Source of the DNA: Erysipelotrichaceae bacterium
Lineage (GTDB): Bacteria > Bacillota_I > Bacilli_A > Erysipelotrichales > Erysipelotrichaceae
Assembly: GCA_030533035.1 (NCBI GenBank)
Contig: JAUNJW010000085.1
Location: 1 to 5,220 of the forward strand
Length of the DNA stretch: 5,220 nt
Direction: 5' to 3'
Shown here piece by piece: positions 1-5,220 of the stretch. Below the pieces are notes generated by a model. It had not been told where the DNA came from. It was given only the letters and a program-made list of their open reading frames with translations, and made no database searches. Each line of letters begins with the position of its first letter. Position 1 is the first letter of the stretch. A program made the position numbers and the translations under genes.

Positions 1-1281
1 TCACGGCAGGTAATGCGCGACATCTGGACAGAGCAGTCCAAATTCCAGGCCTGGCTGGATGTTGAAATCCTCATTGACGAAGCCTGGGCACAGCTCGGTG
101 AAATCCCGATGGAGGATGTCGAGAAAATCAGAAAGAACGCGAAGTTCACAGTTGACCGCATTCATGAAATCGAACAGGAAACACGGCATGATGTAGTCGC
201 TTTCACCCGCTGCGTTTCCGAAAGCCTCGGCGAGGAGAAGAAATGGGTTCATTATGGCGTCACCAGCACCGACGTTGTTGATACTGCATACGGCCTGCGC
301 TATAAAAAGGCCAATGAAATCCTCCGTCAGGACATCCTCGATTTCATGGAGATCCTGAAGGAAAACGCCCTGAAATACAAGGACACCGTCATGATGGGCA
401 GAACCCATGGCGTACATGCGGAAATCACAACTTTCGGTATGGTTTTCGCCCTGTGGTATGAAGAGATGAAGAGAAACCTGGAACGCTTCGACAATGCCGC
501 CAGGGACGTCGAAGCCGGCAAGATCTCCGGCGCCGTCGGCACATTTGCCAACATTCCGCCGTTTGTCCAGGATTATGTCTGCGAAAAGCTCGGCATCCAG
601 TCCGCCGCCATCTCCACCCAGATCCTGCAGCGTGACCGCCATGCCCATTATTACGGAACACTGGCGCTGATCGGCTCCACCATCGAACAGATGGCAATGG
701 AAATCAGACACCTGCAGAGAACAGAGGTCAGGGAAGCGGAAGAACGCTTCAACAAGGGCCAGAAGGGCTCCAGCGCGATGCCCCACAAGAGAAACCCGAT
801 CGGTTCCGAGAACATCTGCGGCTGCGCAAGGGCACTGCGAGGATATATGCTGACGAGCTATGAGGATATTCCGCTCTGGCATGAAAGAGACATCTCCCAT
901 TCCTCCGCGGAAAGAATCATCGCCCCGGACGCAACCGAGCTGCTTGACTACATGCTGGTCAGATTCGGAAACATCCTGAAAAACCTGACCGTGTTCCCTG
1001 AAAACATGAAGAAGAACATCTGGCTGACAAACGGTGTCATCTTCTCCCAGCGCTTCATGCTCAAGCTGGTTGAAAAGGGATGGTCCCGTGAAAAGGCTTA
1101 TGATACAGTCCAGCCCCAGGCCATCCGGGCATGGGAAGAGGATCTCAGCTTCCGTGAACTGATGGAATCCGTTGACGAAGTCACAGCGGTTCTTACAAAA
1201 GAAGACTTTGACGACTGCTTCGACCCGATGTATCACGTCCGCAATGTTGACACGATTTTCAAGCGTGTCGGCCTGCTGTAA
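1..1281 (+). CDS. purB: Adenylosuccinate lyase, 5'-truncated by window edge
   Basis: This cytosolic enzyme of the fumarase/aspartase superfamily cleaves SAICAR to AICAR plus fumarate and adenylosuccinate to AMP plus fumarate. The reading frame is open from base 1. The codons before the ATG at 13 read S-R-Q-V and align with the S-R-P-E that precedes Met10 of Bacillus subtilis PurB as I recall it. The ATG at 13 is therefore internal, and about 5 codons plus the true start lie outside the window. Counting from that Met, the fumarate lyase signature [11 protein letters not shown] is at residues 252-262. The expected active-site residues are present: His59 (RHDVVAF), His80 (KWVHYG), His132 (GRTHGVHA) and Ser253 in the flexible signature loop. 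These match B. subtilis His68, His89, His141 and Ser262. The inferred full length of about 431 residues is normal for the bacterial family. The frame ends in TAA, 30 bases before the next gene, which suggests cotranscription. Identification is very secure. Confidence 0.97.
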   Translation, partial: SRQVMRDIWTEQSKFQAWLDVEILIDEAWAQLGEIPMEDVEKIRKNAKFTVDRIHEIEQETRHDVVAFTRCVSESLGEEKKWVHYGVTSTDVVDTAYGLRYKKANEILRQDILDFMEILKENALKYKDTVMMGRTHGVHAEITTFGMVFALWYEEMKRNLERFDNAARDVEAGKISGAVGTFANIPPFVQDYVCEKLGIQSAAISTQILQRDRHAHYYGTLALIGSTIEQMAMEIRHLQRTEVREAEERFNKGQKGSSAMPHKRNPIGSENICGCARALRGYMLTSYEDIPLWHERDISHSSAERIIAPDATELLDYMLVRFGNILKNLTVFPENMKKNIWLTNGVIFSQRFMLKLVEKGWSREKAYDTVQPQAIRAWEEDLSFRELMESVDEVTAVLTKEDFDDCFDPMYHVRNVDTIFKRVGLL

Positions 1282-1297
1282 AACAGCGTTTCATATG

Positions 1298-1302
1298 AGG
1301 GG
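1298..1302 (+). promoter_or_regulatory. Ribosome binding site of the EIIB-ROK gene
   Basis: AGGGG lies 9 bases before the ATG at 1312 and supports that start. The 30-base gap between purB and this gene shows no promoter and no terminator hairpin, so the gene is most simply read from the purB transcript. Confidence 0.75.
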
Positions 1303-1311
1303 AATCAGATC

Positions 1312-2757
1312 ATGACCGCGGAAGAAAACATCTTCAGCGAAGAGGCTTTCAAAGATTACATACGTTCTTCGGATCACACGGGAATTGTCCTGACGGATAC
1401 GGATGAAAAAGAATGGCTGCTGGAAACAGACTATGCCGCCGGAACTGTTGTATTCCACGACCTTGGCATTGTCGAGCTGATCATCACCTCAAAGAAAGAC
1501 GGTGAAAATGCTTTCTATCTTCATTTCCAGCTTGGGGATGAAGAACACGCAAAGAATCTTTACGATGAAATGCTTGCCACCCTGAAAGGGATGGAGCACA
1601 GGCAGAAAGTCAGGATCCTGCTTACCTGCACAAGCGGCCTGACAACCGGCTTTTTTGCCGGGGAACTCAATAAAGCGGCGGAAAATCTGCAGCTGGACTA
1701 TGAATTCAGCGCTGTCAGTTTCAGCAGCCTGTATGAAATCGGCTACCGGTATGACGTCATCCTGCTGGCGCCGCAGATCCAGTATGAATTCAGAAAAGTC
1801 AGCGAAATCTACCGCCGCAAGACTGTTCTGAAGATTCCGGCCGCTTCCTTTGCCGGCTACAGAACCGGCGAAGTGATCACGCTGGTCATGAATGCCCTGG
1901 AAGAAAGCCGCCACACGGATACTGAGGTTGAGGCGATCCGCAGCGCGTTTGACAATGACCGCCGCATTCTCTGCATCGGCATGATCAATCACTTCAACAG
2001 CTTCCGGATCGGCTACTGCATCTATGACCATGGCAGAAGGACGCTGGACAAGGAAGTCATCAAGCCCACCCATCAGTGGAGCGATATTGAGGACCTGCTT
2101 GACTACGCGCTGGCACGCCATAAAAACATCGACGCGATCGCGATTGCCTATCCGGGAATCATCTATCACGGACGGATCAATCATCCGGACTATGATCTCA
2201 GCGATTCCTTCAACATGGGCCATTACCTGGAGAAAAAATACGGGCATCTTGTGATTCTGATCAATGACGTCAACGCGATTGCCCTGGGTTACCACGCCCT
2301 GTATGAAGACACTGACGACATGGTATTCCTGTTCCAGCCGCGGGGAAATTATCTGGCCGGTGCCGGCATCATCACGGACGGCAGGCTGCAGAGAGGCTGG
2401 AAGAGCTCGGCCGGTGAAAGCGGCAGGCTGGTGCCGGCCATGGTGGAAGATCCTGAGATCAAGATCCATGATCCCGAAGGGGCACTGGAAATCATTTCAA
2501 AGCAGGTGCTGGCTTTCATCACCACCATCGCGCCTGAAAAAATCGTTCTCTACAGCGAACTGACCCCGGACACCGGGGAGATCAGGGAATATCTCAAAAA
2601 CTATGTGGAAGAAAAGTACATCCCTGAACTCATCTGGACCGACCGGCTGAAAACATTCATCCTGCCGGGGGCAATGATTCATGCCCTGGACGTTCTGAAG
2701 CGGCTTGAAATTGACCCGGATTATTACAAACGCCTTGATGAGGCAGAAAACAGATAG
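1312..2757 (+). CDS. Fusion protein: unknown N-domain + PTS EIIB-like + ROK domain
   Basis: This is a soluble protein of 481 residues with no signal peptide or membrane segment. Residues 1-95 form a mixed alpha/beta region that I do not recognise; it is not an obvious helix-turn-helix. Residues about 99-195 resemble lactose/cellobiose-type PTS EIIB. A beta strand leads into the loop C106-TSGLTT, matching the family's C-x-x-G-x-S-T phospho-Cys loop. It is followed by DVILLAPQIQY at 148-158, the family's D-V-x-L-L-x-P-Q-x-x-Y motif. Residues about 218-465 resemble ROK proteins, with YPGII (280-284), INDVNAIALGY (317-327, holding catalytic Asp319) and GAGIITDGRLQRG followed by AGES (350-370). 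The DxGGT ATP motif, the GTGIG loop, the GEIGH His (here Arg372) and the CxCGxxGC zinc motif are all missing. I infer a sensor or regulatory protein, possibly phosphorylated at Cys106 through the PTS, rather than an active sugar kinase. No EIIA or EIIC gene is in view. The domain calls are firm; the function is open. Confidence 0.85.
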   Translation: MTAEENIFSEEAFKDYIRSSDHTGIVLTDTDEKEWLLETDYAAGTVVFHDLGIVELIITSKKDGENAFYLHFQLGDEEHAKNLYDEMLATLKGMEHRQKVRILLTCTSGLTTGFFAGELNKAAENLQLDYEFSAVSFSSLYEIGYRYDVILLAPQIQYEFRKVSEIYRRKTVLKIPAASFAGYRTGEVITLVMNALEESRHTDTEVEAIRSAFDNDRRILCIGMINHFNSFRIGYCIYDHGRRTLDKEVIKPTHQWSDIEDLLDYALARHKNIDAIAIAYPGIIYHGRINHPDYDLSDSFNMGHYLEKKYGHLVILINDVNAIALGYHALYEDTDDMVFLFQPRGNYLAGAGIITDGRLQRGWKSSAGESGRLVPAMVEDPEIKIHDPEGALEIISKQVLAFITTIAPEKIVLYSELTPDTGEIREYLKNYVEEKYIPELIWTDRLKTFILPGAMIHALDVLKRLEIDPDYYKRLDEAENR

Positions 2758-2782
2758 AAGTCATTCTCTGAATGGCTTTTTT
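2758..2782 (+). terminator. Intrinsic terminator or attenuator after EIIB-ROK gene
   Basis: Directly after the TAG stop, AGTCATTC (2759-2766) pairs with GAATGGCT (2770-2777) through an 8-bp stem with one G-U pair and a TCT loop. Six T residues follow (2777-2782, the first shared with the stem). The stem is short and only partly GC, so leaky termination is plausible. The downstream MATE start is only 24 bases further on, which leaves no room for a promoter in between. Confidence 0.65.
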
Positions 2783-2790
2783 CAAAAGAG

Positions 2791-2797
2791 AAGGGAA
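2791..2797 (+). promoter_or_regulatory. Ribosome binding site of the MATE gene
   Basis: AAGGGAA ends 9 bases before the ATG at 2807. It decides that start over an in-frame ATG at 2705, which lies inside the previous gene, would read through the hairpin at 2758-2782 and would add 34 residues unlike MATE N termini. AGAGAA at 2787-2792, which overlaps this site, is complementary to TTCTCT at 2764-2769 in the hairpin. Confidence 0.7.
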
Positions 2798-2806
2798 GAC
2801 AACATT

Positions 2807-4159
2807 ATGGCAAAAACCCATCAGGTAGATATGCTGAACGGAACCCTGGCAGATAAAATGGTGAAATTCGCTCTGCCCCTGGCAGCGTCTAGCATTCTGC
2901 AGCAGCTCTTCAACGCGGCGGACCTGGCAGTTGTCGGTCGTTTCGCCTCGAGCCAGGCAATGGCTGCCGTCGGTTCCAACGCGTCGGTGATTTCTCTGAT
3001 TCTGAATCTGTTCATCGGACTTTCGGTCGGTGCCAATGTCCTGGTTGCCGGCCTGATCGGAAAAGGGCAGAAGGACAGAATCAATGAAGCAGTCCATTCC
3101 ATCATCACCATTGCCGTGATTTCCGGCGTCATCATGATTGCCCTGGGCACAATGGTCGCTCCCCGTATCCTTGTCCTGATGGGAGCACCGGCGGAAGTCC
3201 TCTCTCTTGCCACGCTGTACCTGCGGATATACTTCTGGGCAATGCCGGCTCTTATGGTTTACAATTTCGGTTCCTCGATCCTGCGCTCCAAAGGCGATTC
3301 AAGAAGACCGCTGCTCGCAATGAGCGCTGCCGGTGTGATCAATGTTGTACTGAATATGATCTTTGTCATCGGCTTTCATCTCCATGTGATCGGTGTGGCC
3401 GCCGCAACTGTCATTTCCAACCTGTTCTCGGCAGGAATGATCCTGCTGATCCTGAGCCGCGAGGAGGAAGCCTTCAGGCTCTCGTTCAGGAAACTGAAAA
3501 TCAACAGTGACAATCTCAGGGTAATCCTGAAAGTAGGTCTGCCGGCCGGCCTGCAGGGAATTATCTTCTCACTTTCCAATATTGTGATACAGTCATCCAT
3601 CAACAGTTTCGGCGCTGATGCGATTGCCGGCTCCACGGCTGCCCAGAATTTTGAGTTCATGGTCTACTGCGTGATCAACGCGTTCGCCCAGACTGCAGTC
3701 ACATTCACTTCCCAGAATTTCTCTGCCCGCAAGTTTGACAGATGCCGGAAGATTTTCACGCTTTCCATGGCGATCGGCCTCTGTGCCGCGGCGCTGACCG
3801 GAGCTGTCTTTGCCCTGGCCAGAAATCAGGTGATCCGACTGTTTACAGCGGATCCTGCCGTCATCAGCTATGCCCTGATCAGAATTCAGATCGTCTGTCT
3901 GCTGGACTGGATGACCGGCCTGTATGAAATATCAGGCGGCTGCATGCGCGGAATGGGACGTTCCATGACGCCGGCAATGCTTACGGTCGTCGGCTCCTGC
4001 GGCGTCAGGCTCTTATGGGTCTGGACAATTGTCAGGGCTTTCCATGAATTTCATGTTCTTGTTTCAGTGTATCCTGTTTCATGGCTCATCACCGGGGCGA
4101 TGGTGCTGTTTGCCTACTTCAGGGTCCGCCGCCAGCTGTTTACAGACCTGCAGAACTGA
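2807..4159 (+). CDS. MATE family efflux transporter
   Basis: This inner-membrane antiporter has 450 residues, the usual size for the MATE family, whose members export cationic drugs or metabolites in exchange for Na+ or H+. The protein is strongly hydrophobic with about 12 membrane segments in two related halves. The N-half begins with a cytosolic stretch and TM1 (about 22-44), which contains FALPLA and the family-typical acidic residue Asp39 in NAADLAVVGRF. Between TM4 and TM5 comes GSSILRSKGDSRRP (155-168), the conserved cytosolic loop, then NVVLNMIF (179-186). The C-half restarts with GLPAGLQGIIFSLSN (244-258), the counterpart of TM1. FTADPAVI (346-353) also fits the family. I cannot place it in a named subgroup or state its substrate; bacterial NorM/DinF/MepA-like transporters are the nearest comparison. 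It is the last gene of the plus-strand run and is separated from the EIIB-ROK gene by 49 bases containing a hairpin. No convincing promoter was found. Family is secure, role is not. Confidence 0.93.
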   Translation: MAKTHQVDMLNGTLADKMVKFALPLAASSILQQLFNAADLAVVGRFASSQAMAAVGSNASVISLILNLFIGLSVGANVLVAGLIGKGQKDRINEAVHSIITIAVISGVIMIALGTMVAPRILVLMGAPAEVLSLATLYLRIYFWAMPALMVYNFGSSILRSKGDSRRPLLAMSAAGVINVVLNMIFVIGFHLHVIGVAAATVISNLFSAGMILLILSREEEAFRLSFRKLKINSDNLRVILKVGLPAGLQGIIFSLSNIVIQSSINSFGADAIAGSTAAQNFEFMVYCVINAFAQTAVTFTSQNFSARKFDRCRKIFTLSMAIGLCAAALTGAVFALARNQVIRLFTADPAVISYALIRIQIVCLLDWMTGLYEISGGCMRGMGRSMTPAMLTVVGSCGVRLLWVWTIVRAFHEFHVLVSVYPVSWLITGAMVLFAYFRVRRQLFTDLQN

Positions 4160-4172
4160 AATGACAGATCAG

Positions 4173-4199
4173 ACGTGTATCCGATGGATGCACGTTTTT
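4173..4199 (+). terminator. Intrinsic terminator of the MATE gene
   Basis: ACGTGTATCC (4173-4182) pairs with GGATGCACGT (4186-4195) in a 10-bp stem with one G-U pair and a GAT loop, followed by a T run (4195-4199). It begins 13 bases after the MATE stop. The opposite strand has no T run next to the stem, so it acts on plus-strand transcripts only. Confidence 0.88.
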
Positions 4200-4229
4200 C
4201 ATTCTGCGGACCTCATGGACTGCGACATG

Positions 4230-4256
4230 AAAAAATGCGGTGGGATGCACCGCATT
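4230..4256 (-). terminator. Intrinsic terminator of the purA-cutC unit
   Basis: AATGCGGTG (4234-4242) and CACCGCATT (4248-4256) form a perfect 9-bp stem around a 5-base loop. Six A residues (4230-4235, two of them shared with the stem) make the U-tract when read on the minus strand. The stem overlaps the cutC stop codon by two bases. On the plus side it is followed by an AT-rich stretch (ATATTTTATT), so weak bidirectional action is possible. Confidence 0.88.
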
Positions 4257-4953
4257 ATATTTTATTGATGATCTGACGGATTCTGTCCGCACTGACAGCG
4301 GGATATGTGCCCGACTGTGTCACTGCGACTTTCGCACTCATGTGGATCTGCTTTGCGCCGGTGGTTCTGAGAACATCACTGATATTATTCTCACTGACAC
4401 CGCCGCCGGGAAGGATCTCAATCCTGCCGCCGTATACGGAGAGCAGATGCGAGATCATCGCTGAGCCGGATGAGACATCAGGCCGGCCGCCGGAGGTCAG
4501 GATTCTGTCAATGCCAAGACGGATGAGTGTCGCACATGCCTCTGAGAGATCAGGTGTTTCATCAAATGCCTTGTGAAAGACAGCCTGTCTGCCATATGAA
4601 TGGATCAGCTGCACCATCCTGGCCGTAAATTCTTCATCGACTGTCCGGTCCTCATTGAGACTTCCGAAAACGATGCCGGCGGCGCCATTCTCAAGAAACA
4701 GAACTGCGTCTTCATACATCGTCTGCTTTTCGGCTTCATTGTAGACAAAGCCGGCGCCCCTTGGTCTGACCATGGCGATCACCGGTTTGTCAGTCAGTGC
4801 GACCGCCTGCTTCACGGTGGAAAGAGAAGGCGTAAGACCGCCGAGTTCAAGCGCGCAGTTGAGTTCAATCCGGTCGGTTTCCCCGACGGAGACTGCGGCC
4901 ATGACATCGCTCAGCGAGCCGGCGCAGATTTCAACCGTGATTCCGTTTTTCAT
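4255..4953 (-). CDS. cutC: CutC family TIM-barrel protein (copper homeostasis CutC)
   Basis: This is a cytosolic protein of 232 residues in the CutC family, a TIM-barrel group named after an Escherichia coli copper-sensitivity locus. The biochemical role is unsettled, so the copper label should be read as a family name. Conserved blocks appear in order: VEIC (7-10), DRIEL (27-31), GGLTPS (38-43), MVRPRGAGF (61-69, usually RPRGGDF), FHKAFDE (126-132, usually FHRAFD), RILTSGG (150-156), LPGGGV (181-186) and HMSAK (204-208). Cysteines are at 10, 33 and 140. The C terminus stops about 25 residues after HMSAK, shorter than the E. coli and human proteins. The ATG overlaps the purA stop in an ATGA junction, and only a weak purine stretch (GAAGA) precedes it, so translation probably depends on coupling with purA. 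The gene ends in its own hairpin terminator. Family assignment is secure. Confidence 0.93.
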   Translation of the reverse strand: MKNGITVEICAGSLSDVMAAVSVGETDRIELNCALELGGLTPSLSTVKQAVALTDKPVIAMVRPRGAGFVYNEAEKQTMYEDAVLFLENGAAGIVFGSLNEDRTVDEEFTARMVQLIHSYGRQAVFHKAFDETPDLSEACATLIRLGIDRILTSGGRPDVSSGSAMISHLLSVYGGRIEILPGGGVSENNISDVLRTTGAKQIHMSAKVAVTQSGTYPAVSADRIRQIINKI

Positions 4954-5220
4954 TCTTCGATCAGTTCACGAAGGACGATGTTGGCGTCACGCTCAGGGGA
5001 GACCGAGACAAGACACAGCGGCGTCTTTGTGTACTCTTCAATGAAACGGATATATTTCTGGCAGTTCTCAGGCAGATCCTCAAATCTGCGGACGCCGGAA
5101 ATGTCTTCCTGCCAGCCGTCAAATACTTTATAGACCGGCTTTGCTTTTGCGTAATCCTTCAGTGAGGCAGGGACAGTGTCATATGTTTTCCCGTCGATTT
5201 CATAGCCGATGCATACCGGC
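4950..5220 (-). CDS. purA: Adenylosuccinate synthetase, C-terminal 89 residues
   Basis: PurA is a cytosolic enzyme that joins IMP and aspartate using GTP to give adenylosuccinate, the substrate of PurB. Only the C-terminal end is inside the window: the frame is open from the right edge (first full codon at 5219-5217) to TGA at 4952-4950, with no in-frame ATG. The 89 visible residues carry the familiar family endings: CIGYEIDGK near the start, PASLKDYAKAKPVY (17-30), GWQEDISGVRRFEDLPEN (35-52), then LVSVSPERDANIVLREL (70-86). The last block is the C-terminal GTP-contacting segment, normally S-x-G-P-x-R; here the Gly is Ser74. The stop overlaps the cutC start by four bases, so the two genes share a transcript and probably coupled translation. 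The start, P-loop and catalytic residues lie outside the window. Confidence 0.93.
   Translation of the reverse strand, partial: PVCIGYEIDGKTYDTVPASLKDYAKAKPVYKVFDGWQEDISGVRRFEDLPENCQKYIRFIEEYTKTPLCLVSVSPERDANIVLRELIEE

Noticed and set aside
13..15. ATG at 13 as the real purB start
   Set aside because: The four codons before it (S-R-Q-V) align with the conserved N terminus of PurB, so this Met corresponds to an internal Met near position 10.
1..1236. Long minus-strand open frame of 411 codons opposite purB
   Set aside because: It is antisense to a fully conserved PurB with intact catalytic motifs. Its translation is Cys-, His- and Phe-rich with no recognisable domain, as expected for a shadow frame in a GC-biased gene.
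1489..2469. Minus-strand open frame of 326 codons opposite the EIIB-ROK gene
   Set aside because: The plus-strand frame has clear EIIB and ROK motifs, a good ribosome binding site and correct spacing; the antisense product shows no family features.
2705..2763. Possible sigma-70 promoter for the MATE gene at the end of the EIIB-ROK gene
   Set aside because: TTGACC (2711-2716) and TTGAAA (2705-2710) resemble -35 boxes, but no acceptable -10 lies at 16-18 bases, and any such transcript would still meet the hairpin at 2758-2782.
2705..2806. Upstream in-frame ATG at 2705 as the MATE start
   Set aside because: It lies inside the preceding gene, has no ribosome binding site at suitable spacing, would read through a terminator hairpin and adds 34 residues not typical of MATE proteins. 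The ATG at 2807 has a good site.
4600..5133. Plus-strand open frame of 177 codons over the cutC/purA junction
   Set aside because: It is antisense to conserved CutC blocks and the PurA C terminus, has no domain signal and crosses two real genes.

Overview
The window looks like an ordinary chromosomal stretch of a moderate-GC Bacillota (Firmicutes) genome. A PTS-using lineage such as Erysipelotrichia is my best guess. This rests on the Bacillus-like PurB, strong purine-rich Shine-Dalgarno sites, short intrinsic terminators, tight gene packing and a PTS-related protein. The standard genetic code is used, since TAA, TAG and TGA all serve as stops and TGG encodes Trp. No mobile element, RNA gene or CRISPR array is visible.

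Layout. The plus strand carries three genes in a row. The first is purB (adenylosuccinate lyase), which lacks only its first few codons at the left edge. Next, 30 bases downstream, comes a 481-residue protein that joins an unrecognised N-terminal domain, a lactose/cellobiose-type PTS EIIB-like domain and a ROK (sugar kinase/regulator) domain. The third is a MATE-family multidrug/drug-sodium antiporter. A hairpin with a U-tract lies between the fusion gene and the MATE gene, and a second, stronger one follows the MATE gene. The minus strand carries the end of purA (adenylosuccinate synthetase), which enters from the right edge. It overlaps cutC by an ATGA junction, and cutC ends in its own hairpin with a U-tract. 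The two transcription units converge at about 4160-4256, where two terminators face inward.

How the genes fit together. PurA and PurB catalyse the two steps from IMP to AMP, and they sit at opposite ends of the window in convergent orientation. The fusion protein is probably cotranscribed with purB. It keeps a candidate phospho-acceptor Cys in the EIIB part. The ROK part has lost the usual ATP-binding DxGGT motif, the glycine-rich GTGIG loop and the zinc-binding His/Cys cluster, while keeping the catalytic Asp. It therefore looks more like a sensor or regulator that reads sugar and PTS state than a working kinase. This protein is the most interesting item in the window. CutC is a TIM-barrel protein named for copper homeostasis whose true role is uncertain; its translation appears to be coupled to purA.
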